64,000 bases of DNA from an uncultured Bacteroidales bacterium (GTDB taxonomy: Bacteria; Bacteroidota; Bacteroidia; Bacteroidales; F082): assembly GCA_947304185.1 (NCBI GenBank), contig CAMZAM010000001.1, positions 1 through 64,000 on the forward strand. The letters are read 5' to 3'. The notes under the pieces were generated by a model that made no database searches, had not been told where the DNA came from, and saw only the letters and a list, made by a program, of their open reading frames with translations. Below are positions 1 to 9,192 of the stretch, one piece after another (within the stretch, counting starts at the first letter, position 1; every line of letters starts with the position of its first letter). A program made the position numbers and the translations under genes.

Positions 1-1584
1 TTCGGCGGCGACACCGACAACTGGATGTGGCCTCGTCACACTGGCGACTTCTCTGTTTTCCGTGTCTACGCTGACGAAAACGGCGAGCCGGCTGAGTATT
101 CAGAGAACAACAAGCCTCTCGCTCCAAAACACGCTCTTCCTATCAGTCTCGACGGCGTGCAGCCTGACGACTTCACCATGATCTGGGGTTTCCCTGGCTC
201 GACAGAGCGTTACATGACATCATACGGCATCAACTACAACGTCGACGTGTTCTATCCTATCGTTTACGAAGTGTTCAAGGCTGAGACTGACGTCATGGAC
301 GAATATATGAAGGTTGACAAGGCCGTCAACATCGCTTACGCAGATAACAAAGCAGGTTTAGCTAACACATGGAAGAATTTCGAAGGTCAGATCACCATGC
401 TCCGCAAGAACAAGGTCGCTGAGCGCAAGGCCGCTCTCGAGGCCGACTTCACAGAGTGGGTCAACGCCAACGAAGACCGTAAGGCTGAGTACGGCGAGGT
501 CCTTGAAACTCTCGAAGCTATGTACGGCATGATGTCGGAAGTGGCAAACGGACTGTTCTATCCTAACTTCATGGCACAGCTAGCTCCGATGGGAACAGCA
601 ACAGAGTTTGTACCTTACTATCAGGTCATGACCGACAAAGAAGCCAGCAAGGAAGATAAATTGGCAGCAGCCGAGGCATTGAAGGCTATCGACGTCGACG
701 CCATCTTCAAAGACACCGACCCACGTGTCGAGAAAGACATGCTCGTGGCAGTGATGAAGATATACGGCAGCAAGTTCGCAGATGAAGAATATCCAGAGCC
801 AATCCAGAAGCTCCTCAAGAAAAACAAAGGCAGCTGGGAAGCCTTGGCAAACTACATCTTCGACAACACTATGTTCAGCAACGCCGAGTCGATGAAGGCC
901 TTCATCGAGAAGCCAAATGTCGGAAAGCTTAAGAAAGACCCGGCCTTCCAGATGGTTGCCGGCTTGATGAATCAGCTCTACGGCTCTGTCCCTGGCTACA
1001 GAATGGCTAACACAGAGATCTCACAGGCCGACCATCTCTTCGTGAAGGGACTCCGTGAGTTCTACGCAGAGACACAGCCTGAAAAGGTTCTCTATCCTGA
1101 TGCAAACTCGACAATGAGAATGAGTTACGGCTCGGTGAAAGACTATCAGCCAGCCGACGCCATCTCTTACGACTATGTGTGCACCGCAAAGGGTATCCTC
1201 GAGAAATATATCCCTGGTGACTTCGAGTTCGACGCTCCACAGGCGCTCCTCGACCTCATCGAGAAGAGAGATTTCGGTCAGTATGCCGACAAAAACGGCG
1301 AGCTCATCACATGCTTCCTGTCGACCAACGACATCACTGGCGGTAACTCAGGCAGCCCAATCATGAACGGCAAGGGCGAGCTCATCGGCTTGGCCTTCGA
1401 CGGCAACTGGGAAGCTATGAGCGGCGACGTGAACTTCGAGCCTAAACTCCAGCGCACCATCAACGTCGACATCCGTTACGTGCTCTTCGTCATCGACAAG
1501 GTCTACGGTGCAACCAACCTCATCGATGAACTCGAGATCCACAAGGCAATGCCGGAACCGATCAGAGTTGAGGAAGTGAAGTAA
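1..1584 (+). CDS. S46 family dipeptidyl-peptidase, DPP7-like (5' truncated by window edge)
   Basis: The reading frame is open from base 1, so the signal peptide and catalytic His lie outside the window. The first residues form the conserved FGGDxDNWxWPRHTGDF block of S46 peptidases. The catalytic serine sits in TGGNSGSP near position 1345. Established for this family: the residue 18 after that serine separates DPP7 (Gly, hydrophobic/broad P1) from DPP11 (Arg, acidic P1). Here it is Gly (FDGNWEAMSGD), so a DPP7-like enzyme is inferred. Such enzymes release dipeptides in the periplasm of amino-acid-fermenting Bacteroidetes. A hairpin terminator follows at once. Confidence 0.93.
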   Translation, partial: FGGDTDNWMWPRHTGDFSVFRVYADENGEPAEYSENNKPLAPKHALPISLDGVQPDDFTMIWGFPGSTERYMTSYGINYNVDVFYPIVYEVFKAETDVMDEYMKVDKAVNIAYADNKAGLANTWKNFEGQITMLRKNKVAERKAALEADFTEWVNANEDRKAEYGEVLETLEAMYGMMSEVANGLFYPNFMAQLAPMGTATEFVPYYQVMTDKEASKEDKLAAAEALKAIDVDAIFKDTDPRVEKDMLVAVMKIYGSKFADEEYPEPIQKLLKKNKGSWEALANYIFDNTMFSNAESMKAFIEKPNVGKLKKDPAFQMVAGLMNQLYGSVPGYRMANTEISQADHLFVKGLREFYAETQPEKVLYPDANSTMRMSYGSVKDYQPADAISYDYVCTAKGILEKYIPGDFEFDAPQALLDLIEKRDFGQYADKNGELITCFLSTNDITGGNSGSPIMNGKGELIGLAFDGNWEAMSGDVNFEPKLQRTINVDIRYVLFVIDKVYGATNLIDELEIHKAMPEPIRVEEVK

Positions 1585-1609
1585 TTGACACTTTATATTT
1601 GACAATTTA

Positions 1610-1636
1610 GGGACGCGGTTGCGTCCCTATTTTTTT
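1610..1636 (+). terminator. Rho-independent terminator after the S46 peptidase
   Basis: A 7-bp perfect stem (GGGACGC/GCGTCCC, 1610-1616 and 1621-1627) with a GGTT loop is followed by a run of T from 1630. Confidence 0.85.
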
Positions 1637-1647
1637 GTTAAAATTTC

Positions 1648-1675
1648 TTGAAATCACAAAAAATTCTTATATTTG
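1648..1675 (+). promoter_or_regulatory. Bacteroidetes-type promoter for the M1 peptidase
   Basis: The -7 box TATATTTG at 1668-1675 fits TAnnTTTG. A TTG at 1648-1650 stands 17 bases upstream as a -33 element. Transcription would start about 15-20 bases before the ATG at 1697. Confidence 0.6.
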
Positions 1676-1696
1676 CAGGATTAATATTTCATAAAA

Positions 1697-4000
1697 ATGA
1701 AAAAGTTTCTTGCAATATTCCTCGTTTTTATAGCATTTTGTGCAAAAGCCCAGACTCCGGGCGAGAATTTCGATGTCACTCATTATGAGATTTACATCAA
1801 TAATATCAATTTCACGAATCATACGCTGCAAGGTGAGACCATTATCACTGCCAATACGACGGCTCCATCCGACACCTTCGTGTTGGAGCTTAAAAGCCTG
1901 TCGGTCAGCAATGTGACATGTCCAGGCTACGGTGTCAGTAGCTTCTCACAAGAAGGCGACCTGTTGATCATCGTTTCTGACATTACCGTTCCAGCCAATG
2001 TAATGATGACTTTCGACGTTGAATATGGCGGTAACACCTTCAACGAGAGCTGGGGCGGCATCATGTGGAGCGGCAACGCTACAAGCGGTTACTACGTCTG
2101 CAACATGGGCGTGGGATTTGAGTCGATACCGCATAACCTCGGCAAATGCTGGTTTCCATGCGTCGACAACTTCACCGACAAGGCAACATACGATGTGTAT
2201 GTGACTGTTTCTACAGAAATGACTGCCGTTTGTGGCGGAAACCTTGTAAATACTGTCGACAACGGCGATGGCACTAAGACTGTACATTATAATATGCCTC
2301 AAGAAATCGCAACATATCACATCTCGTTTGCGATAGGTAACTACACAGAGTGGACCGACACCTATAACGGCATCGAGCGCGACATCCCGATAACAGTTTA
2401 CGTCAAGCCGAGCCAGATCAACAGCGTGCCGGGCACCTTCGTGCATGTCAAAGACATAGCGGCATTTTATGAAGATAGCTTCGGACCGTACCCGTTCAAC
2501 CGCATCGGCTATGTCGTGACCAGCGTCGGATGCATGGAACATATCGACAACATTGGCATTACCAGCGGTGTAGTGACAGGCAACACCTCGCAGGAAGAGT
2601 ATGTGGCGCATGAGCTATCTCATATGTATTTCGGCAATAAAGTGACATGTTCGACAGCCGAAGACATGTGGCTCAACGAAGGCTTTGCGCAGTTCTGCGG
2701 AGTGTTTTACCGTTCGGAAATCTACGGAGAGGATGACTTCCAGCAGCTTATGAGCAGTAAAATCAACACCATCACAACCTGGTGCAAGAGCGAAAACAAC
2801 TGGATTCCGTTGAATAACATACCGCAAACCATGACATACGACAACAGTGCTGTCTACAACCGCGGCGCTGTAGTCGTCAACACTTTGATGAACTACCTCG
2901 GCAGGGATGTGTTCTTATCTGCTTTGCGAAGCTATCTCAACGCTTACAACTACAGCGCCGCGTCGTCGGAAGAACTGCGCGACGCCCTCACTGCTGCAAC
3001 GGGCATCGACATGAGCGGCTTCTTCGACACCTACGTCTTCACCGCCGGCATGCCGCACTATGGAGTTTACCTTCTTGACGTTACACCTAACGGAAGTCAG
3101 TATGATGTCACCGTCAGAATGACTTACAAGCACGTAGGACCTGAGCATGTGGGTCAGAATAACCGTGTTGAGGTGACATTTGTCGACAACGAGGGTCAAC
3201 TTCAGACAACATTGGTTAACTGGAACGGTGCGGAAGAGAACAAGACCGTCACTCTTGACATCAACCCTATAGCGGCTTTTGCTGACTATCACAACCATTT
3301 CCTTGACGCCAAATTCGACAAAAACCTGACTGCTACGGCAGCTGCGACCTTGGGCGTTAACCAACAGCTTAACATCACTGTCAACAGCGTCACCGACTCG
3401 GTGATGCTTCGCGGAGAGGACAATTATGTGGCGCCCGACAACGACCACAACATCCCGGCGACGACGCTCTCGACGAGACATTATTGGAACGTCATGAGGC
3501 TTGATTTCGGCGATGCCGATGTCACAGGAAAATTCACCTTCTCCAACAATGCCAACATGGACGGCGACATCATCCACACCGAGAACGACTCAGCGGTGTT
3601 GCTCTACCGCGCCAACATCTACGACGTGTGGCATACCATCCCTTACACCCAGCAAGGCAACTGGAAGATAGGCATCTTCACGGTGAGCGACCTGCAAAGC
3701 GGACAATATACCATCGGAGCCATCGACAAGGCACATCTCGGGACAGGCGAGACAGCTGATGACGCTGAATTGTTTACCGTGACGCCTAATCCGGCGAACG
3801 ACCATATCAAGGTAACTTCAGCGGCTGATGACTGCAATATATTGATTGTCAATGCCTTAGGACAGACTATTGGCACATTTTCCGTTAAGGGAAAAGAAAC
3901 AACGATACATATAAGTGATTATAAGTCAGGCATTTACTTCGTTTATCTAATGGATAAGAAGAAAAAAATCATTTCCATAGAAAAATTGGTAAAGAATTAA
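1697..4000 (+). CDS. Secreted M1 family zinc aminopeptidase with T9SS sorting domain
   Basis: The 767-residue protein has a signal peptide cut before Gln (AFCAKA|QTPG) and an M1 fold. The zinc site is HELSH followed 18 residues later by the third ligand in WLNEGFAQF. The usual GxMEN exopeptidase motif appears as GCMEH, so the N-terminus-binding Asn is replaced and the exact specificity is uncertain. The last ~75 residues are a type A T9SS C-terminal domain (starting VTPNPANDHIKV), so the enzyme should be exported through the type IX system and held on or released from the surface. It has its own promoter and stands alone next to another peptidase gene. Confidence 0.92.
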   Translation: MKKFLAIFLVFIAFCAKAQTPGENFDVTHYEIYINNINFTNHTLQGETIITANTTAPSDTFVLELKSLSVSNVTCPGYGVSSFSQEGDLLIIVSDITVPANVMMTFDVEYGGNTFNESWGGIMWSGNATSGYYVCNMGVGFESIPHNLGKCWFPCVDNFTDKATYDVYVTVSTEMTAVCGGNLVNTVDNGDGTKTVHYNMPQEIATYHISFAIGNYTEWTDTYNGIERDIPITVYVKPSQINSVPGTFVHVKDIAAFYEDSFGPYPFNRIGYVVTSVGCMEHIDNIGITSGVVTGNTSQEEYVAHELSHMYFGNKVTCSTAEDMWLNEGFAQFCGVFYRSEIYGEDDFQQLMSSKINTITTWCKSENNWIPLNNIPQTMTYDNSAVYNRGAVVVNTLMNYLGRDVFLSALRSYLNAYNYSAASSEELRDALTAATGIDMSGFFDTYVFTAGMPHYGVYLLDVTPNGSQYDVTVRMTYKHVGPEHVGQNNRVEVTFVDNEGQLQTTLVNWNGAEENKTVTLDINPIAAFADYHNHFLDAKFDKNLTATAAATLGVNQQLNITVNSVTDSVMLRGEDNYVAPDNDHNIPATTLSTRHYWNVMRLDFGDADVTGKFTFSNNANMDGDIIHTENDSAVLLYRANIYDVWHTIPYTQQGNWKIGIFTVSDLQSGQYTIGAIDKAHLGTGETADDAELFTVTPNPANDHIKVTSAADDCNILIVNALGQTIGTFSVKGKETTIHISDYKSGIYFVYLMDKKKKIISIEKLVKN

Positions 4001-4011
4001 GATATTTTGCT

Positions 4012-4019
4012 TAATTTTG
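4012..4019 (+). promoter_or_regulatory. -7 box for the methylmalonyl-CoA decarboxylase operon
   Basis: TAATTTTG matches TAnnTTTG and lies 50 bases before the mce start. The possible -33 TTG at 3986-3988 is a little far away (23-base spacer). Confidence 0.45.
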
Positions 4020-4069
4020 CACTCAGATTCGAATTTATAAATTTTTTTAATAACGTTATTATCAAACTT

Positions 4070-4486
4070 ATGAACCCAACACATATTGAACACATTGGAA
4101 TTGCTGTCGTAAGCTTAGACGAGTCGATTCCTGTTTTCGAGAAGATGCTCGGAACAAAATGCTATGCCATTGAAGAGGTTAAGGATCAGAAGGTGAAGAC
4201 CGCATTTTTCAAGGTTGGTCAGACCAAGATTGAGCTTCTTGAGCCGACATCACCTGAGAGCACCATCGCCGCTTTCATCGAGAAGAACAACGGCAAGGGC
4301 GGCATGCATCACATCGCATTTGCAGTGGAAGGCATTGAAAATCAGTTAGCTAATGCCAAAGAGGCTGGTTTCCGTCTTATCGACGAGACTCCACGCGGCG
4401 GCGCTGAAGGCTTGACCATCGCTTTCCTGCATCCTAAGTCAACATGCGGTGTCCTCACAGAACTTTGCGAAAATAAAAACAAATAA
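4070..4486 (+). CDS. mce: Methylmalonyl-CoA epimerase
   Basis: A 138-residue glyoxalase-fold (VOC) protein that interconverts (R)- and (S)-methylmalonyl-CoA. The opening HIEHIGIAV carries the first metal His, GGMHHIAF the central metal-binding region, and LTELCENK the C-terminal Glu. The ATG at 4070 is chosen because the longer frame from 4007 would add 21 residues absent from the family and would overlap the promoter. It is the first gene of the decarboxylase operon, 15 bases before mmdA, and supplies the S epimer from the mutase product. Confidence 0.95.
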   Translation: MNPTHIEHIGIAVVSLDESIPVFEKMLGTKCYAIEEVKDQKVKTAFFKVGQTKIELLEPTSPESTIAAFIEKNNGKGGMHHIAFAVEGIENQLANAKEAGFRLIDETPRGGAEGLTIAFLHPKSTCGVLTELCENKNK

Positions 4487-4501
4487 TAAAAATCATAGAA
4501 A

Positions 4502-6061
4502 ATGTTAATCGAACAGAAAATTCAGGAGTTGTTAGACAAGCGCGCTCTTGCACGTCAGGGTGGCGGTGAGAAGCGTATTGCTGCACAACATGAAAAGGGA
4601 AAGTACACTGCTCGTGAGCGCATCGCCATGTTGCTCGACGAGGGTAGCTTTGAAGAATTCGACATGTTCCTCACACACCGCACCACCGACTTCGGTCTTG
4701 AGAAGCAGGTGTTTCTCGGTGACGGCGTCGTGACAGGTTACGGCACCATCGACGGTCGTCTGGTTTACGTGTATTCACAGGACTTCACGGTGCTCGGCGG
4801 CTCGTTGTCGGAGACCATGTCGAAGAAAATCTGCAAGGTGATGGACCAGGCCATGAAGGTCGGTGCTCCTATCATCGGCATCAACGACTCAGGCGGCGCA
4901 CGTATCCAAGAGGGATCACGCTCATTGGCAGGTTTCGCTGAGATTTTCCAGCGTAACATCAACGCCTCTGGTGTGGTGCCACAGATCAGCGCCATCTTCG
5001 GTCCTTGCGCCGGCGGCGCTGTTTATTCACCGGCATTGACCGACTTCATCCTCATGACCGAGCAGAACAGCTATATGTTCCTCACAGGTCCGAAGGTAGT
5101 GAAGACGGTGACAGGCGAAGACGTCAGCACCGACCAGCTCGGCGGCGCCTTGGTGCATAACCAGAAGTCGGGCGTAAGCCAGTTTATGACAGCCACTGAG
5201 GAAGAAGGTCTCGCTTTGATCCGCGACCTCATCTCGTATCTGCCACAGAACAACCTCGAAGAGGCTCCACGCATCGAATGCAACGACCCTATTGACCGTA
5301 AGGAGGACTTCCTCAACCAGATCATCCCTGACAACCCGAACAAGCCATACGACATGAAGCAGATTATCCACGCCATAGTGGATAACGGAGAGTTCCTCGA
5401 GGTCGCACAGGACTTCGCGAAGAACCTCATCGTCGGCTTCGCTCGTTTCGACGGCAAACCTGTCGGTGTCGTGGCCAACAACCCGGCTTTCCTCGCCGGC
5501 GTGCTCGACATCAACTCATCACGTAAGGGCGCACGTTTCGTACGTTTCTGCGACGCCTTCAACATCCCGATCGTGACTTTGGTCGACGTCCCTGGCTTCC
5601 TGCCTGGCACAGTGCAGGAGTACGGCGGCGTGATCACCCACGGTGCTAAGATGCTGTTCGCTTATGGCGAGGCCACAGTGCCGAAGGTCACCATCACCAT
5701 CCGTAAGTCATACGGTGGCTCACACCTCGTCATGGGTTGCAAGCAGCTCCGCGCTGACATCAACTACGCATGGCCAACAGCCGAGATCGCCGTCATGGGT
5801 CCTTCAGGCGCTGTCGAGATCCTCAACGGTAAAGAGATCGCCGGCATCGAAAACCCTGACGAACGCGCCGAGTTCGTAGCCAAGAAAGAGCAGGAATACC
5901 GCGACAAGTTCGCAAATCCTTACGACTCAGCGAAATATGGCTACATCGACGACGTCATCGAGCCTCGTAACACACGTTTCCGCGTCATCAGAGCCCTCCA
6001 GGCACTCGAGACAAAGAAAGACACCAACCCGCCTAAGAAACATTGCAATATTCCGTTATAA
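4502..6061 (+). CDS. mmdA: Methylmalonyl-CoA decarboxylase alpha subunit (carboxyltransferase)
   Basis: A 519-residue carboxyltransferase of the acyl-CoA carboxylase beta family. It moves the carboxyl group of methylmalonyl-CoA to biotin on the carrier subunit. Two crotonase-like halves are visible: an N-terminal CoA-binding part with the glycine-rich stretch GINDSGGARIQEG, and a C-terminal part with VDVPGFLPG and YGGSHLVMG. The tail NPPKKHCNIPL resembles decarboxylase homologues from Bacteroidales. The neighbours mmdD, mmdC and mmdB show that it acts in the membrane Na+-pumping decarboxylase rather than in a soluble propionyl-CoA carboxylase. Confidence 0.95.
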   Translation: MLIEQKIQELLDKRALARQGGGEKRIAAQHEKGKYTARERIAMLLDEGSFEEFDMFLTHRTTDFGLEKQVFLGDGVVTGYGTIDGRLVYVYSQDFTVLGGSLSETMSKKICKVMDQAMKVGAPIIGINDSGGARIQEGSRSLAGFAEIFQRNINASGVVPQISAIFGPCAGGAVYSPALTDFILMTEQNSYMFLTGPKVVKTVTGEDVSTDQLGGALVHNQKSGVSQFMTATEEEGLALIRDLISYLPQNNLEEAPRIECNDPIDRKEDFLNQIIPDNPNKPYDMKQIIHAIVDNGEFLEVAQDFAKNLIVGFARFDGKPVGVVANNPAFLAGVLDINSSRKGARFVRFCDAFNIPIVTLVDVPGFLPGTVQEYGGVITHGAKMLFAYGEATVPKVTITIRKSYGGSHLVMGCKQLRADINYAWPTAEIAVMGPSGAVEILNGKEIAGIENPDERAEFVAKKEQEYRDKFANPYDSAKYGYIDDVIEPRNTRFRVIRALQALETKKDTNPPKKHCNIPL

Positions 6062-6079
6062 TCTTAAAACTGATTGAAT

Positions 6080-6466
6080 ATGAATATGTTAATGATTTTA
6101 TTATCAGCTGTCAGAGAGCCTATCGCTACTCACGACTGGGTTGTCACCGTCGGTGGCTTCTGCATCGTGATCACGGCATTGGTGGTGCTGTTCCTCATCT
6201 TCACAGGATTCTCGAAGCTCGTAAACCACGACTTCAAGAAGGGCAAGAAGACAACAACCACTACCACTCAGCCGAGCACCTCTACAGCAGCGGGCTGGAA
6301 GGTCGACGACGACCTCGCAGTGGTCATCGGACTGGCATTGGCACTGTCGAAAGACGTGCACGATGAAGAGTCAGGATTCGTGACCATCCAGAGAGTCGAG
6401 CGCCGCTACTCCCCATGGAGCTCGAAGATTTACGGATTAAATGGTTTAAACAGAAGAAATTACTAA
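6080..6466 (+). CDS. OadG/MmdD-family small membrane subunit
   Basis: A 128-residue protein with one membrane helix (VVTVGGFCIVITALVVLFLI), then a charged, Thr-rich linker and a soluble tail. This is the layout of OadG/MmdD gamma or delta subunits, which tie the carboxyltransferase to the membrane decarboxylase. The ATG at 6080 is preferred over the upstream TTG at 6074. It sits 18 bases after mmdA and 3 bases before the biotin carrier gene. Sequence conservation in this family is low, so the call rests mainly on topology and position. Confidence 0.8.
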   Translation: MNMLMILLSAVREPIATHDWVVTVGGFCIVITALVVLFLIFTGFSKLVNHDFKKGKKTTTTTTQPSTSTAAGWKVDDDLAVVIGLALALSKDVHDEESGFVTIQRVERRYSPWSSKIYGLNGLNRRNY

Positions 6467-6469
6467 GCT

Positions 6470-6907
6470 ATGAAGAAATTTAAATTCACAGTCAACGGAA
6501 AAGAGTACGAAGTCGAGGTGAAGAAATACGAAGGCGAAAACGCCGAAGTGGTCGTCGACGGCACTCAATATAATGTAACAGTCCAGCGTGAAGAGGAAGA
6601 GACTCCTACCTTCGTCGCGCCTAAGCGTCAGGCTCCTAAGCCGGCAGCGGCACCGAAGGTCGAGGCTGCTCCTACGACATCGGCACCTACCGACGGATAT
6701 AAGTCGTTGGCACCGCTTCCGGGCACCGTCATGCAGATCTACGTCAACGTGGGCGACGTCGTGAAACGCGGCGACAAACTCATGATGTACGAAGCCATGA
6801 AGATGGAAAACAACTTCCTCGCTGAGGTTGACGGAACAATCAAAGAAGTTAAAGTCAGAGTGGGCGACAACATTCTGCAAGGCGCTGTTTTATTTGTAAT
6901 TGGCTGA
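6470..6907 (+). CDS. mmdC: Biotin carboxyl carrier subunit of methylmalonyl-CoA decarboxylase
   Basis: A 145-residue protein: an N-terminal ~45-residue beta region, a Pro/Ala-rich flexible linker (about residues 50-75) and a C-terminal biotinyl domain of ~70 residues. The biotinylated lysine is in EAMKMEN. The flexible linker lets the biotin arm travel between the carboxyltransferase (mmdA) and the membrane decarboxylase (mmdB). It is spaced 3 bases from the previous gene and 2 from the next, so it is surely co-transcribed. Confidence 0.95.
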   Translation: MKKFKFTVNGKEYEVEVKKYEGENAEVVVDGTQYNVTVQREEEETPTFVAPKRQAPKPAAAPKVEAAPTTSAPTDGYKSLAPLPGTVMQIYVNVGDVVKRGDKLMMYEAMKMENNFLAEVDGTIKEVKVRVGDNILQGAVLFVIG

Positions 6908-6909
6908 TT

Positions 6910-8505
6910 ATGAAGAAGAGATTCAACGTTAAAAAGAAAGCTCTGCTCATCGTCGCGCTGGTGGCCATACTGCTCGTGCTTCACGGCATCATGACCTCGA
7001 GCCCTGTCATGGCCGAACATGTGTTCAGCGCATCACAGGATGTGACGACAGAGCTTGTGGCTCCTCAAGCCGAACAATCGGTTTCGGCAGGTGAAGCCAT
7101 CGGCGACGGCATGTATTCGTTCTGGCAGTTCACGGGATTCCGTAACTGCACACGAGGCAACCTCATCATGATTCTGGTGGCCTTCGTGTTTATCTTCCTC
7201 GCGGTCAAATACGACTTCGAGCCTATGCTGCTCATCCCTATCGGGGTGGGTATCATTGTTGGTAACATCCCGTTCATCCAAGACTCATACACCTTTGACC
7301 TTCAGGGCGCTTTGGCAGCCTTGTCGAAGATAGAGATTCAAGGTAACCTCACCTTTGACTTGACAGAAGCGCAGAAGTTCTTTGTAGGACTCTTTGCCGG
7401 ACAAGACACCATGAACTGCCAGCAGGCTCTGGAACACTTCCACAGCATGAGTCCTGAGCAGCTCGCAGCGTTCCTGCCAGCCGGCATGGACCCGACAGCA
7501 CCAAACACAGCCAAGTTCTTCGACGGACTCATCAGTCAGGTGTTCAACATGAACATCCAGACCGGTGTCTATCAAAAAGGCTCGGTGTTGAACTATCTGT
7601 ATTTCGGTGTACGTCAGGGTATCTATCCTCCATTGATCTTCCTGGGCATCGGTGCTATGACCGACTTCTCGTCATTGATCTCACAGCCTAGGTTGATGAT
7701 CCTCGGCGCCGCCGCTCAGCTCGGTGTGTTTATCACCTTCATCAGCGCGCGTGCCCTGGGCTTCGACCCGCATGAGGCAGCAGCAATAGGTATCATCGGC
7801 GGCGCCGACGGTCCTACCGCTATCTTCATCTCCACCAAGATGGCTCCACATCTCCTCGGTGCAATCGCTATCGCGGCTTATTCCTACATGGCCTTGGTGC
7901 CTGTTATCCAGCCGCCTATCATGCGTTTGCTCACCACCAAGGAAGAGCGCCTCATCAAGATGAGAGAGCCACGCACAGTGGGTAAGACAGAGAAGGTCAT
8001 CTTCCCTATCGTCGGCCTGCTTCTCACCACCTTCATCAGCCCGTCGGCATTGCCATTGCTCGGTATGCTGTTCTTCGGTAACCTGTTGAAGGAGAGCGGC
8101 GTGACGAAACGTCTGGCTAACACAGCGGCTAACCCGCTCATCGACATAGTGACAATCTTGTTAGGTCTCACCGTCGGTGCCTCGACGCAGGCCGACGTGT
8201 TCCTCACGACCGACTCACTCATCATCTTCGCATTGGGTGCATGCTCATTCGCTGTTGCAACATTCGGCGGCGTGTGCGGTGCCAAGCTGATGAATGTGTT
8301 CTGCAAGGAAGGTAACAAGATCAACCCTCTCATCGGTAACGCAGGTGTGTCGGCAGTGCCTGACGCAGCACGCGTCTCCGAGGTCGAGGGACAGAAATAC
8401 GACCCATCGAACCACCTCCTCATGCATGCCATGGCACCAAACGTTGCAGGTGTCATCGGCTCTGCTGTCGCGGCCGGTATTTTGATGAGTTTTATCGGTA
8501 TTTAA
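6910..8505 (+). CDS. mmdB: Na+-translocating methylmalonyl-CoA decarboxylase beta subunit
   Basis: A 531-residue integral membrane protein of the OadB/MmdB family, which decarboxylates carboxybiotin and exports Na+. Many hydrophobic helices are visible, and the family signature GGADGPTAIF holds the Asp needed for Na+ transport. The N-terminus has an additional helix and a long insertion (about residues 120-200, rich in Phe, Gln and Asn) compared with the ~375-430-residue classical subunit; such extensions occur in Bacteroidetes versions. It is the last gene of the operon, followed by a hairpin at 8517. Confidence 0.94.
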   Translation: MKKRFNVKKKALLIVALVAILLVLHGIMTSSPVMAEHVFSASQDVTTELVAPQAEQSVSAGEAIGDGMYSFWQFTGFRNCTRGNLIMILVAFVFIFLAVKYDFEPMLLIPIGVGIIVGNIPFIQDSYTFDLQGALAALSKIEIQGNLTFDLTEAQKFFVGLFAGQDTMNCQQALEHFHSMSPEQLAAFLPAGMDPTAPNTAKFFDGLISQVFNMNIQTGVYQKGSVLNYLYFGVRQGIYPPLIFLGIGAMTDFSSLISQPRLMILGAAAQLGVFITFISARALGFDPHEAAAIGIIGGADGPTAIFISTKMAPHLLGAIAIAAYSYMALVPVIQPPIMRLLTTKEERLIKMREPRTVGKTEKVIFPIVGLLLTTFISPSALPLLGMLFFGNLLKESGVTKRLANTAANPLIDIVTILLGLTVGASTQADVFLTTDSLIIFALGACSFAVATFGGVCGAKLMNVFCKEGNKINPLIGNAGVSAVPDAARVSEVEGQKYDPSNHLLMHAMAPNVAGVIGSAVAAGILMSFIGI

Positions 8506-8516
8506 TGAAATCAATT

Positions 8517-8551
8517 GTAGGGGCGAATCATTATTCGCCCTTACATTTTTT
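8517..8551 (+). terminator. Terminator-like hairpin after mmdB, possibly a REP-type palindrome
   Basis: Two 12-base arms (8517-8528 and 8533-8544, one G:T) around a CATT loop, followed by a T-rich stretch. The core GGGCGAAT/ATTCGCCC also looks like a dispersed palindrome, so it may be a repeat serving as the terminator. Confidence 0.7.
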
Positions 8552-8565
8552 ATAACGGAAATATT

Positions 8566-9192
8566 ATGTTATTAATCGGTATCGCCGGCGGTTCAGGGTC
8601 CGGCAAGACAACAGTGGTTAAGAAATTGATGGAGGCACTTCCTGAAGACTCCATCTCAGTGGTGTCGCAAGACGCATATTATTGGGACAACGGCAACCTG
8701 TCGCCAGAGGCCAAGAAAGAGATCAACTTCGACCATCCCGATGCCATCGAATGGGATCTGTTGGTGAAGCATCTCGACATGTTGAAACGCGGCGAGACCA
8801 TCCCGATGCCTATCTACACCTATGTCACCTGTGCACGTTCGAAGGAAGTTATTCCGGTGAAGCCTACAGAGGTGGTGATAGTGGAAGGCATCCTTATCAT
8901 GACATGCCCAGAGCTCGTGAAACGTCTTGATATCAAGATTTTTGTGGATACCGACGGCGACGACCGCCTCATGCGCATCATCAAACGCGACATCGAGGAA
9001 AGAGGGAGAACAGTGTCGGATGTGTTAAGGCATTATGAGACCTTCGTGAAGCCGATGCATAACCAGTTTATCGAGCCCACAAAACGTCTGGCCGACATCA
9101 TCATCCCACAGGGTGGCAGCAACCAGGTGGCAATCGACATCATGGCAAGCCGCATCAGGATGCAGCTGCACCAGATGAAGCAGCAGAAATGA
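8566..9192 (+). CDS. udk: Uridine kinase
   Basis: A 208-residue kinase of the PRK/uridine kinase family that phosphorylates uridine and cytidine in pyrimidine salvage. The P-loop is GGSGSGKTT (residues 8-16). SQDAYYWD matches the family's substrate-binding block, and RIIKRDIEERGR the lid region with catalytic arginines. Length is typical (~205-215). Its stop overlaps the start of the following TPR gene by four bases (ATGA), so the two are translationally coupled. Confidence 0.95.
   Translation: MLLIGIAGGSGSGKTTVVKKLMEALPEDSISVVSQDAYYWDNGNLSPEAKKEINFDHPDAIEWDLLVKHLDMLKRGETIPMPIYTYVTCARSKEVIPVKPTEVVIVEGILIMTCPELVKRLDIKIFVDTDGDDRLMRIIKRDIEERGRTVSDVLRHYETFVKPMHNQFIEPTKRLADIIIPQGGSNQVAIDIMASRIRMQLHQMKQQK

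Noticed and set aside
1946..2611. Long minus-strand ORF within the M1 peptidase gene
   Set aside because: Antisense shadow with no family features; the plus-strand product has clear zinc-peptidase motifs.
4007..4069. Upstream extension of the epimerase
   Set aside because: The added residues are absent from the family and overlap the -7 box; the ATG at 4070 is the natural start.
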